Shown here in pieces: positions 1-8,337 of a stretch of 64,000 nt of DNA. Position 1 is the first letter of the stretch, and each line of letters opens with the position of its first letter. The notes under the pieces are model-generated. The model saw only the letters and a program-made list of their open reading frames with translations, made no database searches and was not told where the DNA came from. Source of the DNA: Cohaesibacter celericrescens (GTDB taxonomy: Bacteria; Pseudomonadota; Alphaproteobacteria; Rhizobiales; Cohaesibacteraceae); contig NZ_PKUQ01000052.1 of the NCBI RefSeq assembly GCF_002866925.1, positions 1 through 64,000 on the forward strand, given 5' to 3'. The position numbers and the translations under genes were made by a program.

Positions 1-30
1 TTGGCGGGTTTTTCGTTTTTGCAGATCACG

Positions 31-1041
31 TCATGATCGGTTGCCCTTCTCTGCTTCAAACGTGTTAATCAGCTCAGGTAAACGTTCAACCAAAAATGTC
101 CCGAATCCTTGATCAATTTTCTTGTCAAAGACGAGGCTGAGTTTGGTCTTTTTGTCAGAGATTTTTACGGCCTTCTCACCACCAACAGTTTGCCATCGGT
201 CATTTTGAACCGTTCGTGTTTTGGGTTGAAGCCGAAGCAAAACTGTTTCAAATCGATCATCGGAAAGTTTCGATTGAAACCCGTCTTCTTCAAGCACTTG
301 AAATGCCAATGCGCGTGCGTTTTTATCCTCGACCAAATCCGCCAAGGCTGCCCATCGCGTGCGGCCGAAGCTCGCTGCGGGACCTATTGCCTCGATCAGT
401 TTGCTTGGTAATTTATCAACAAGGGCAATCATGCGCGAGAGCGCGGCTTTATCAACGCCAATTGCGCTCATAATTATATCGCGACTGAAGCCTTGGTTTT
501 CCAGTCGAAAGGCAAAGTAGGACCGCTCAATATAGGAAAGGTCTGTGCGAGCGTTGTTTTCTTGCCCTTGACTGACAACGAGCTCTTCGTTGGAGAGTTC
601 TCGAACCACAGCATTAACAGGAATGCCAAGGGCCTTAACCGCAGCAAGCCTTCTATGCCCATAAGCAACTTGATAGCGCCCCAAGATTTCTGGATTGGGA
701 CGAACCAAGATAGGGACTTGTTGCCCGTGTTCACGAATTTGAGCCTGCAACGTTTGATCTTCTTCAACCGAAGTGCCGAGGCGATCACTCACAAACGAGC
801 CATCAATCAACGCCGGGTCCAGTTCGACGACGGCGTGCCCTGCCCTTAGTTTTTCTTCCAGCTCTGAAGCCTTGTCAGCCCGTTGCGAAATAGTGCCTAA
901 TGATTTGGACAAAGCACCAATGGCCGTTGAGCGTTTCCCCGTTCGCGCCATACCTGCCAGTGGTCGATCCTGTTTGTCGGCAACCGGACCACTGGCCTGC
1001 TCACTGATATCACTCTGATCAAAGATGCCTTTTCGTGCCAT
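31..1041 (-). CDS. repB: RepB, ParB-family partition protein of a repABC replicon
   Basis: Centromere-binding protein for segregation of a repABC plasmid; it binds parS and works with the RepA ATPase. The protein is 336 aa. An N-terminal arm (MARKGIF...) is followed by the ParB nuclease-like domain with GHRRLAA and the QGQENNARTDLSYIERS stretch, then an HTH (GFSRDIIMSAIGVDKAALSRM), and a C-terminal RepB domain ending in ERLPELINTFEAEKGNRS. I chose the ATG at 1041 (MARKGIF) rather than the upstream MGKEID start because it follows the repA stop by 2 nt, as in coupled repAB pairs. repC, and the antisense RNA usually found between repB and repC, would lie beyond the left edge. Confidence 0.95.
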   Translation of the reverse strand: MARKGIFDQSDISEQASGPVADKQDRPLAGMARTGKRSTAIGALSKSLGTISQRADKASELEEKLRAGHAVVELDPALIDGSFVSDRLGTSVEEDQTLQAQIREHGQQVPILVRPNPEILGRYQVAYGHRRLAAVKALGIPVNAVVRELSNEELVVSQGQENNARTDLSYIERSYFAFRLENQGFSRDIIMSAIGVDKAALSRMIALVDKLPSKLIEAIGPAASFGRTRWAALADLVEDKNARALAFQVLEEDGFQSKLSDDRFETVLLRLQPKTRTVQNDRWQTVGGEKAVKISDKKTKLSLVFDKKIDQGFGTFLVERLPELINTFEAEKGNRS

Positions 1042-1043
1042 GT

Positions 1044-2237
1044 CTATTTCCTTCCCCAAGTCGAAAGAATCTTATCTTCAATCTCAGAGTTTACTGCTGT
1101 GAGTGCATCCAGCGCACGGTCATAGGTTCCACGCGTAAATTGGCTGCGACTTACTTCATAGAGTGTTTGTTTTGTCAGGGCCGCATCAGAAATGGCTGTC
1201 GACTTCAGCATCTCATTTTCGAGAACCCGCTTGCCAAAGATTGAACGCATAAATCCGGTCATTTGGTTCTGAGGGCCATCGTTTGGTTCATAGCGCGTGA
1301 TCAAATAGCGCATCCAATCATATGACATAGACCCTCCCGCATTTTCGACGACAGCAAGCAAATCACCAGTCATATTCAAAAATTGGCTCATTGACATAAC
1401 GTCGAGCATCTGGGGATGGACCGTGATCAAAACGGCGGTGGCTGCGCAAAGAGCAGACAGTGTCAAAAAGCCAAGCTGAGGAGGACAGTCAATAACGACG
1501 ACGTCATATGCACTTTCAATTTCAGACAGACAGGCAGCAATTCGAGCAAAGAACATGGCTTCTCGCTGCTGCCCATCTCCCAGAACTTTCGGCGTTTCGT
1601 GCTCAAACTCCATAAGTTCCAGATTGCCTGGGATCAAATGCAGGTTGGGCGTATAGGTCGCCCGGACGATATCCCTTATGTCAACACGGTCTTCATCGTA
1701 GCGGATCGCGCCATAAATGGTTTCGTTTTCGCCAACATCCAACTCCGGCTGATGACCAAACATAGCCGAAAGTGATGCTTGCGGATCCAGATCAATCGCT
1801 AAAACCCGATACCCCCGCAACGCCAAATATTGTGCCAAATGAGAAGACGATGTTGTCTTCCCACTTCCGCCTTTAAAATTCATCACGGAGATGACCTGAA
1901 GTTGTTCATCGCCCGTGCGGTGGCGCACATATTTACGTCCGCCTTTTAGGCCGTCGTCGAGAACGCCGCGCAGATTTTCAATGTCCTGTGCGGAGTAAAA
2001 CCGCCTGCCATTTTCATTTGGTTTGGGGCCATGGCCTTCCGCAATAACCTGCCGAAGATATCCTTGATGAATACCAATAAAGGAAGCAGCCTCCGCGGGC
2101 GTAAATTTTCGCAGCTGCTTTTGAGCAGAAGGAGGAAACATTCTGAGTTGATGAGATTGCAATTGCCGCGATAATAGCTCGGCATCTGATGATACCATCG
2201 CTCGAAAAGACTCATCTAATGAAACGTCATCTGCCAC
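1044..2237 (-). CDS. repA: RepA, ParA-family partition ATPase of a repABC replicon
   Basis: Walker-type ATPase that partitions the plasmid together with RepB and usually represses the rep operon. About 397 aa. An N-terminal MerR-like DNA-binding segment (FTPAEAASFIGIHQGYLRQV) precedes the deviant Walker A motif KGGSGKTT (about residues 122-129), then DLDPQAS and the VVIDCPPQLGF Walker B region. The frame is open from a TTG at 2252, but GTG at 2237 has GGAG 9 nt upstream, whereas the TTG has no ribosome site, so I prefer the GTG. It is the first gene of the minus-strand repAB(C) operon, with two parS-type palindromes about 130-170 nt upstream. Confidence 0.94.
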   Translation of the reverse strand: MADDVSLDESFRAMVSSDAELLSRQLQSHQLRMFPPSAQKQLRKFTPAEAASFIGIHQGYLRQVIAEGHGPKPNENGRRFYSAQDIENLRGVLDDGLKGGRKYVRHRTGDEQLQVISVMNFKGGSGKTTSSSHLAQYLALRGYRVLAIDLDPQASLSAMFGHQPELDVGENETIYGAIRYDEDRVDIRDIVRATYTPNLHLIPGNLELMEFEHETPKVLGDGQQREAMFFARIAACLSEIESAYDVVVIDCPPQLGFLTLSALCAATAVLITVHPQMLDVMSMSQFLNMTGDLLAVVENAGGSMSYDWMRYLITRYEPNDGPQNQMTGFMRSIFGKRVLENEMLKSTAISDAALTKQTLYEVSRSQFTRGTYDRALDALTAVNSEIEDKILSTWGRK

Positions 2238-2363
2238 AGCAAGGCACTCCAAATGCGTTTATTTTAAAAATTCCAAATAAATTCGCTGATAGTGATACCC
2301 GATTCTGTATCTGCGTGCAAAAGCTTTATAGTTAATGAAACGTAAATGAATCTTTGGCCGCTT

Positions 2364-2379
2364 GTTGTACATGTACAAC
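2364..2379. promoter_or_regulatory. parS-type palindrome 1 upstream of repA
   Basis: GTTGTACATGTACAAC is a perfect 16-bp palindrome and fits the GTT-N10-AAC architecture of repABC parS sites. It lies upstream of repA. An almost identical copy starts 25 bp further on, and both are preceded by CTT. Confidence 0.8.
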
Positions 2380-2388
2380 CGTCAACTT

Positions 2389-2404
2389 GTTGCACGTGTA
2401 CAAC
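2389..2404. promoter_or_regulatory. parS-type palindrome 2 upstream of repA
   Basis: GTTGCACGTGTACAAC differs from the first palindrome at two positions. The 25-bp start-to-start spacing is close to two and a half helical turns, so RepB dimers on the two sites would sit on opposite faces. Tandem sites support a functional centromere here. Confidence 0.78.
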
Positions 2405-4272
2405 TGGTCTCGTTCCCTAAACTCAAAATTTGGCATCGAGATCTTGATGTTGTAGGGCTAAATCGCAATTGAATGAAAAAGAAAATTATCTGTGATGGTT
2501 TGGTATCAATCCTACAGCTTCAACTGTGCCCTCCCCTTTTCGAGCCCTGAGCAATCCAAAATTCATTCTCAACCATATTCAAACTTACAGTTTTTGTCAG
2601 ATCGCGAATGGCTTGATGCTCGATCGGTTGCCTGCCGTTTTGTAGGTGTAAATTACAAAAATCAGACAACAAAAGAAACCCTTTCATTGGCAACTGGTCA
2701 TCTACATAACCTGCAGGCTGGGTTCCCATCCTGAGCGACACACTACGGTTCAAGATTTCAGGCAACGCAATTCACATTATTTGCATGCATCAGATATGAT
2801 TGAAACAACGATCACCCTCAGGAATGATAATAACACCGATAAAGGTCGCAGGTATCTTTAGCCGCTTGATTTGTGAACAACAAAAACATCGAAAAGGCAT
2901 TTGCTGCATTGGGCTCACCTCTCTCATTAAGAAAGCCTTTGACCTTTATCTCTGTGTCAAAGAGCATGAGGATCAATCAATAATGGACCCCTTAATGTCA
3001 ATTTGCACAACAACAAAGCTGGCCAATAACAACAGGCAGATGGTGGCTATCTCGTGCTCACTTTATGGCGCAAACTATCAAGTCGACAACAAGGCAGCTA
3101 TCTCCATTTCCATGCCGCTGGCGAGGGCGTCCGCCTTTTAGCACAATCAATAGACATTGATCCGCCAGTTGATGACCCAACGGATCCACCTTAAATGACC
3201 GGCTTCCGTGCTTCGAGTTTCTAGTAAAAATGTGAGGGACCTTTAAGAGCTCATTGGCAGAGAATTCTCTGGGCTTTATCCCTTCTGCCACAAGCCAGGA
3301 CTCCACCTGTTTTTCCTACACAAGACGTCTCACCCATGTTCGCGAATTCACCAAACACCTTGCTTTCACCTTTGCACGAAGTCTCGTTATGAAAAGTCGA
3401 AAATGTGTAAAGCTTTCGATTGCGGATACACAGGGTAGGATGAGAGCTTGCTTTGAGGCCTTTGTTGTAGTTACGGCCCCAAAAATGATCATTCCACAAT
3501 CACCTGCTAAAATTACTTCTCGATGGGACATGCAGAGTTATCTGAAATGATCCGTTCTATAGAAAGCCGACGCCGAAACCGGCTTTGATGTCTCATGTCT
3601 CTCTATATCATCAAGCGGTAAATCAAGCTCATTCTGGTCGAGCGCTATGATCGCTAAGTCAGCAAAGAATAAATAATCCTAGAATTACATCAGTAAGTGT
3701 CACTTATTGGCACTGCGCGTCTCCCCGCCCAAAAAACAAAGACAGAGTGCATAACACACTGAACTCTGTCCAACGTGAGCGTTGCTTTGCTTTGGGTCCA
3801 ACAACCAAGGCGACACATGTGTCAGGCAGTGCCATGGGTACTCGCGCACAACCTGAACCTCTCTGGGACACAATTAGCGGCGTCTCATGATCAGCCCAAG
3901 CTCGCTAATCCACTGAAAAGGAAGTCAAACACTGATGATAAAGGGCAGGGCACCCAATCAATAATGCGACAGATCGTCAGAATGGCGCGAGGTTTACACT
4001 AGCAGAAAACACATGGCAATTCATGCTAGCCGGCGAGGAGAAGGAAGGGAAGGGAAGGGAAGGGAAGGGTTGCACAGCGGCAAAGCTGGACATGAGGACG
4101 CTCAAACGTCACAATTTGGCGGCCTCAATTACATTCTATTCCCAAGCTTTTGATAATACACAACCTGATACATTCACCTAAAACCATCTATCTAATTGTT
4201 ATATATACATATTTTCTCAAGATCTATATTGGCATAGAATAATTATTCTCTAAATGTCACATGACCTCTATA
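2405..4272. other. Gene-poor stretch between the rep unit and the sugar-acid operon
   Basis: No open frame here has convincing protein character, a ribosome-binding site or a recognised domain, although several short frames of 60-110 codons are open. The only clear structure is the GGGAA repeat near 4047. The stretch may hold decayed genes. One minus-strand frame at about 3548-3676 (41 codons, containing LDQNELDLPLDDIERHE, no start codon after its upstream stop) reads like a protein fragment but matches nothing I know. Confidence 0.5.
4044..4069 (+). repeat. GGGAA short tandem repeat with G-quadruplex potential
   Basis: Five GGG runs start at 4047, 4052, 4057, 4062 and 4067, each separated by AA, preceded by a partial GGAA unit. 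Four or more G3 runs with 2-nt loops meet the usual pattern for an intramolecular G-quadruplex on the plus strand. The tract could also vary in length by slippage. Confidence 0.85.
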
Positions 4273-4289
4273 CAAATGTCTGACATTTG
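4273..4289. promoter_or_regulatory. Inverted repeat, likely operator of the downstream GntR regulator
   Basis: CAAATGTCTGACATTTG is a perfect inverted repeat with 8-bp arms around a single T. It ends 36 bp before the ATG of the GntR/FCD gene, a typical place for autoregulation. A related half-site (AAATGTCA) lies at about 4252-4259. Confidence 0.6.
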
Positions 4290-4325
4290 ATACCTTAACT
4301 TCTGACAATATTAGGAAGCCGCCCA

Positions 4326-5138
4326 ATGAACATCAGTACCTTGTCACCGAAAGTTGGCACGCTCAGAGCAGCGGATAATATCGTTGCCGAGGAACTGGCT
4401 CGGCGTGCATTTGGTGGTGAACTCAAACCAAACGATGGCTTGCCTTCTGAAACAGAGCTTGCTGCACATTTTGAGATCAGTCGCGCCTCAGTTCGAAGTG
4501 GCCTCAAAACTCTTGAGACCCTCGGAATAATTGAACGGCAAGCCGGGCGGGGCACAAAGGTCCGGGATTTTGGTGAGTGGAACTTTCTTGACCCTCAGGT
4601 CAGCCAATGGATCGCTAGCCATGCCGCGCCCAATATGAACATTCTGAGCGATGTTTTCGAGTTTCGCCGTACCACTGAGCCATTGATTGCTTCGCTTGCA
4701 GCGGGCCGTGCAAACGCGCGGGATCTTCTGGCAATGGAAGAAGCCTTCGAGGTTATGGAAGCCAATTGGGAACGGCGCTCGGATTGTGCAGAGAGTTCTC
4801 TTTTCACGGCCGCAGACATTGCTTTTCACGAGGCTATTTATCGGGCTACCCATAATCTGGTGTGGGCACAAATCGTCCATATTTTACGCCCCGCCATTTT
4901 GCTTGTGATCCGAACCAGCAACGAGACAGCTGAAGAACTTCGGGAAAGCTTGGAGCGTCACCGCCAATTGATGGAAAGCATTCGGATGCGAGACCCTGAA
5001 GCCGCCCATACAGCAGCAGTCAGAATCCTGAACCAAACATGCCGTGACCTCGGATTGGCCGAAGATTCCGGCAACAAAGAAATTCTGTCTAACAGTCAGG
5101 CAGGAGATAAACCAACCATTTCTTCAAAGAAAACTTAG
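4326..5138 (+). CDS. GntR-family (FCD/FadR subgroup) regulator of the galactonate operon
   Basis: Transcription factor of 270 aa. The N-terminal winged helix contains the family signature LPSETELAAHFEISRASVRSGLKTLETLGIIERQAGRGTKV (about residues 38-78). The C-terminal FCD ligand domain has the expected metal-binding pattern: FEFRR, DIAFHEAIYRATHN and a late HRQLMESIRMRDPEAA. The C-terminus carries about 25 extra polar residues. It stands directly upstream of, and in the same direction as, the TRAP and dgo genes, so it probably senses galactonate or a related aldonate. A perfect inverted repeat at 4273-4289 is its likely operator. FCD regulators usually repress and release on binding a sugar acid; that mode is inferred here. 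Confidence 0.88.
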   Translation: MNISTLSPKVGTLRAADNIVAEELARRAFGGELKPNDGLPSETELAAHFEISRASVRSGLKTLETLGIIERQAGRGTKVRDFGEWNFLDPQVSQWIASHAAPNMNILSDVFEFRRTTEPLIASLAAGRANARDLLAMEEAFEVMEANWERRSDCAESSLFTAADIAFHEAIYRATHNLVWAQIVHILRPAILLVIRTSNETAEELRESLERHRQLMESIRMRDPEAAHTAAVRILNQTCRDLGLAEDSGNKEILSNSQAGDKPTISSKKT

Positions 5139-5187
5139 GGACGATTATCTAGCAATAACGCCGGATAACGAGCAAGGAGGTGCTCTT

Positions 5188-6219
5188 ATGACATTTTCAA
5201 AACTACTACGCAAAAGTGGGGGACTGCTAGGCGCAGCACTCGGTTTGGTGATGGCTCACCAGGCAGCTGCGGCTGATTACGAGTGGACTTTTCAGACATC
5301 TGAAACCACAGGTGAACCACAGTTTGTGATCAAACAGCAATGGGCAAAAAACATTGAAGCCATGACCGACGGACGAGTCAAAATCGACATCCTGTCCACC
5401 GGTGCTGTTGTTCCGCATAACCAGACACTGGATGCCGTTGGTTCAGGTATTCTACAAGGTCACTTGACTGACCCAAGCTATTTCTCCGGTCTCAACCCAG
5501 CCTTTTCTATGCTTGGCAATCTGGTTGGCGCATGGGGCGACCCGCTTGAGTTTCTTGAATATATGCAATACGGCGGTGGTGAAGAGCTCTACAATGAATT
5601 GGTTGAGCCTTACAATGTCCATCTGATCGGTGCCGCAGCAACAGGACTGGAAGCGTTCGTCAGCACAAAACCAATCCGCACCGTTGCAGACCTCAAAGGT
5701 TTGAAAGTCCGTGCACCAGAAGGCATGGTTTACGACATTTTCACCAAAGCAGGCGCTTCTCCGGTTAACCTGCCAGGGTCTGAAGTCTACACCGGTCTTG
5801 AAAAAGGCGTGGTCGACGCAGCCGATTACACCGTCTTCTCAACCAACCACGCACAAGGTCTGCATCAGTTCGCTCGGTATCCGAACTATCCTGGCTTCCA
5901 CTCCCTGCCAATGGTCGCGGTGTCCATTAACAAAGAAATCTGGGATGGCCTGCCAGCAGACATCAAACAGGTTATGGAAACCGCAACAGACGCAATGGCT
6001 TATGATCTTGTTTTCAAATTGAAAGCACGTGATCTTGTTGCTGTAACCGAAGCTCGTCAGGATGAAAATATCGAAATCATCGATATGGCACCTGAAGAAC
6101 GCAAAAAGTTCCGCAACATTGCTAAAGATGAATGGGCAGTCTGGGCCAAGAAAAATGAATTGACCCAAAAAGTCTATGACTCGGTTGTTGCATTCCTTAC
6201 GGAACGCAACCTTATGTAA
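5188..6219 (+). CDS. dctP: TRAP transporter solute-binding protein, DctP/SiaP type
   Basis: Periplasmic receptor of a TRAP transporter, 343 aa. The start at 5188 is set by AAGGAGG 7 nt upstream; the frame is open earlier but that part overlaps the regulator gene. The signal peptide (LLRKSGGLLGAALGLVMAHQAAAA) ends with a clear AxA cleavage site. The mature part shows family landmarks such as KQQWAKNIEAMTDGRVKIDI and GLKVRAPEGMVYDIFTKAGASPVNLPGSEVYTGLEKGVVDAADYT, where the Arg binds the ligand carboxylate. Because dgo genes follow, the ligand is probably D-galactonate or another aldonate. A strong hairpin with a T run follows the stop. Confidence 0.93.
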   Translation: MTFSKLLRKSGGLLGAALGLVMAHQAAAADYEWTFQTSETTGEPQFVIKQQWAKNIEAMTDGRVKIDILSTGAVVPHNQTLDAVGSGILQGHLTDPSYFSGLNPAFSMLGNLVGAWGDPLEFLEYMQYGGGEELYNELVEPYNVHLIGAAATGLEAFVSTKPIRTVADLKGLKVRAPEGMVYDIFTKAGASPVNLPGSEVYTGLEKGVVDAADYTVFSTNHAQGLHQFARYPNYPGFHSLPMVAVSINKEIWDGLPADIKQVMETATDAMAYDLVFKLKARDLVAVTEARQDENIEIIDMAPEERKKFRNIAKDEWAVWAKKNELTQKVYDSVVAFLTERNLM

Positions 6220-6227
6220 AAAGACTT

Positions 6228-6265
6228 ATGTCGGGCGGACACCCGTCCGCCTGACATACCTTTTT
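6228..6265 (+). terminator. Intercistronic terminator or attenuator after dctP
   Basis: A 13-bp stem (ATGTCGGGCGGAC pairing with GTCCGCCTGACAT, one G-U pair) closes a 4-nt ACCC loop and is followed by ACC and five T. In mid-operon it should end part of the transcripts and protect the dctP message, giving more binding protein than membrane subunits. Confidence 0.75.
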
Positions 6266-6329
6266 CCGCACTTCAAAAGCCTTTTACCTCAGGTACTTAA
6301 AGCGGATTTGTCTCCCAAAGGTTGCTTCC

Positions 6330-6911
6330 ATGTCATCAGATCAAAACATCCCTGTTCCGGCAGAGGTTTCCGGCATTGATGGAGAGCTTAAAACCCCTCT
6401 TGATGCCGCCATTTACTGGTGTGGTCGCGGTTTAGCCTGGCTGGTTTTTCTTGCCATGCTCATCAGTGTCACAGAAGTCATCAGTCGATATGCCTTCGAC
6501 AGCCCCACGTCTTGGGTCCATGAAACAACGGTCTTTCTAATCGCCATTATTTTCGCTCTGGGTGGGCCGATTGCTATGGCCAAGGACAAACATATTCGGG
6601 TGCGCATCATATATGATACCGTTTCCCCCAGAGTTCGCGTTTGGCTGGATGTCTTCAACAGTTTCATCACCCTTATCTTCGCATTCAGCATGACCTATGC
6701 CGCTTATGTGCTGTTTTGGCGCTCTGCTCATAATCCAATGGGTGACTTGCAGCTTGAACGCTCAGGCACCAGCTGGAACCCACCGTTCCCGGCGCTCACG
6801 AAGGGCGTCATTCTCCTCGCGCTTGCTATTATGGCAGCTCAGACAATATTGCATGTTGTCAAAGCGGTTCAGGCGTTAAACGACAATAAAACAAACAAGG
6901 AGATCCAGTGA
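6330..6911 (+). CDS. dctQ: TRAP transporter small membrane subunit, DctQ type
   Basis: Four-helix integral membrane subunit of the TRAP transporter, 193 aa. Hydrophobic segments fall at about residues 33-50, 64-83, 105-127 and 150-172. The family motif W-V-H-E-T (SPTSWVHETTVFLIAIIFALGG) and the following MAKDKHIRV stretch are present. The N-terminus has an extra 25-residue hydrophilic leader. The gene ends in a TGATG overlap with dctM, so the two membrane subunits are translationally coupled. It partners with the binding protein upstream to import a sugar acid by a sodium- or proton-driven mechanism (family knowledge). Confidence 0.9.
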   Translation: MSSDQNIPVPAEVSGIDGELKTPLDAAIYWCGRGLAWLVFLAMLISVTEVISRYAFDSPTSWVHETTVFLIAIIFALGGPIAMAKDKHIRVRIIYDTVSPRVRVWLDVFNSFITLIFAFSMTYAAYVLFWRSAHNPMGDLQLERSGTSWNPPFPALTKGVILLALAIMAAQTILHVVKAVQALNDNKTNKEIQ

Positions 6912-8236
6912 TGGGTGGTCTTGGTTTGCAGGCGCTTGGTATCGAATGGGGCACATATGTGCTCGTTGGCAGTATCTTCCTTCTGCTCCTGACAGGTTTG
7001 CCTTTGGCCTTTGTTACAGGTCTGGTTGCACTTGTCTTTACAATTGGCTGGTTTGGCCCCAATGCTCTTCCATTGGTAATCAGTCGTGTTTATGGCTTTG
7101 TCACGGAATATTCGCTGGTTGCCGTTCCCATGTTTGTCTTTATGGCATCTTTATTGGATCGATCGGGAATAGCGAAGGATCTCTTTTCGGGCATGCGGGT
7201 CTTGGCGGGCAGATTGCCAGGTGGCGTTGCTATTCAGACACTGGTCGTTGCCGTCTTTCTGGCAGCGATGTCCGGCATCATCGGTGGTGAAATCGTGCTT
7301 CTGGGCATTCTCGCGCTGCCACAAATGCTTCGTCTTGGATATGATCGCAAAATCGCCATTGGTGTGGTTTGTGGTGGTGGCTCTCTCGGCACCATGATTC
7401 CGCCGTCCATCGTGCTGATTATTTATGGTCTCATCGCTTCGGTATCAATTGCCGATCTGTTTGTCGCCGCCATCACGCCGGGCGTATTGCTCGCGTCCCT
7501 CTATATAATTTATGTATTGGTCCGCTGTTTGATAAACCCCGAATTGGCTCCGCCAATGCCTCCAATCCCAGTAGGGGAACGCAAGGCGGCCAAACGCCAA
7601 GCAATCAAAGCAGTGATTTTGCCCGCCGCAATCGCTTTCATGGTTCTGGGCACCATTTATGCTGGCATCGCATCCGTTACGGAAGCTGCAGCTATGGGGG
7701 TGTTGGGTGTGCTGATTGCGACCCTCATCCGGCGCGAGCTGGATTTCAAATTGGTCAACGATAGCGTCATGCAGACATTGACCACATGCGGCATGATCGT
7801 TTGGATTGGTATTGGTGCAGCAACCCTCGTTGGTGTCTACAACTTGATGGGCGGGAACCGTTTTGTCTCCGCAACCATTCTGGGTCTGGATGCAGCACCG
7901 GTCGTTATTATTATGGTTATGATGCTGATCTTGCTGGTCTTGGGCCTGTTCCTCGACTGGATCGGTATTGCCATGTTAACGCTGCCAATCTTTGTGCCAA
8001 TCGTTATCCAGCTTGGTTACGACCCAATTTGGTTTGGCATTTTGTTTGCGGTCAATATGCAGGTTTCATTTTTGAGCCCGCCATTTGGTCCGGCGGCCTT
8101 CTATCTTAAAGGGGTTGCACCACCCGAGATTAGTTTGGGGGATATTTTCTCCTCGTTGCTCCCCTTCATCGCTATGCAGCTGATTGTGCTGGCATTGATG
8201 TTGGCCTTCCCCAATCTTGTGCTTTGGATGGTTTAA
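6911..8236 (+). CDS. dctM: TRAP transporter large permease subunit, DctM type
   Basis: Large permease of the TRAP transporter, 441 aa with roughly 12 membrane segments. Recognisable family features are the VPMFVFMASLLDRSGIAKDLF stretch near residue 70, SGIIGGEIVLLG, GGGSLGTMIPPSIVLIIYGLIA, and the C-terminal NMQVSFLSPPFGPAAFYLKGVAP. The ATG at 6911 shares its A with the dctQ stop; a GTG immediately before it could also serve. The substrate follows from the downstream dgoDAK genes. A hairpin at 8254-8290 separates it from dgoD. Confidence 0.93.
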   Translation: MGGLGLQALGIEWGTYVLVGSIFLLLLTGLPLAFVTGLVALVFTIGWFGPNALPLVISRVYGFVTEYSLVAVPMFVFMASLLDRSGIAKDLFSGMRVLAGRLPGGVAIQTLVVAVFLAAMSGIIGGEIVLLGILALPQMLRLGYDRKIAIGVVCGGGSLGTMIPPSIVLIIYGLIASVSIADLFVAAITPGVLLASLYIIYVLVRCLINPELAPPMPPIPVGERKAAKRQAIKAVILPAAIAFMVLGTIYAGIASVTEAAAMGVLGVLIATLIRRELDFKLVNDSVMQTLTTCGMIVWIGIGAATLVGVYNLMGGNRFVSATILGLDAAPVVIIMVMMLILLVLGLFLDWIGIAMLTLPIFVPIVIQLGYDPIWFGILFAVNMQVSFLSPPFGPAAFYLKGVAPPEISLGDIFSSLLPFIAMQLIVLALMLAFPNLVLWMV

Positions 8237-8253
8237 ACCACCTTCCGACTAAT

Positions 8254-8290
8254 CCGCTGAGGAAGAGCATTTCCACTTAATCCTCAGCGG
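8254..8290. other. Stem-loop between dctM and dgoD
   Basis: CCGCTGAGGA (8254-8263) and TCCTCAGCGG (8281-8290) form a perfect 10-bp stem with a 17-nt loop. No T run follows, so it looks more like an mRNA-processing or stabilising element than an efficient terminator. Confidence 0.55.
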
Positions 8291-8337
8291 TTCCCTTTCC
8301 TTTAAGGGAGAATATCTCCCCCTAATGGAGGCTTATT

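Noticed and set aside
2361..2404. Tandem palindromes considered as replication iterons
   Set aside because: Only two copies, each a GTT-N10-AAC palindrome next to repA, which fits parS; in repABC replicons the origin is normally inside repC.
3548..3676. Minus-strand open frame with protein-like composition (LDQNELDLPLDDIERHE)
   Set aside because: It has no start codon after its upstream stop, is only 41 codons long and matches no family I know, so it is mentioned but not called as a gene.
2492..4002. Several 70-113-codon frames in the gene-poor region
   Set aside because: None has a ribosome site, domain or consistent codon use; they overlap each other on both strands as random frames would.
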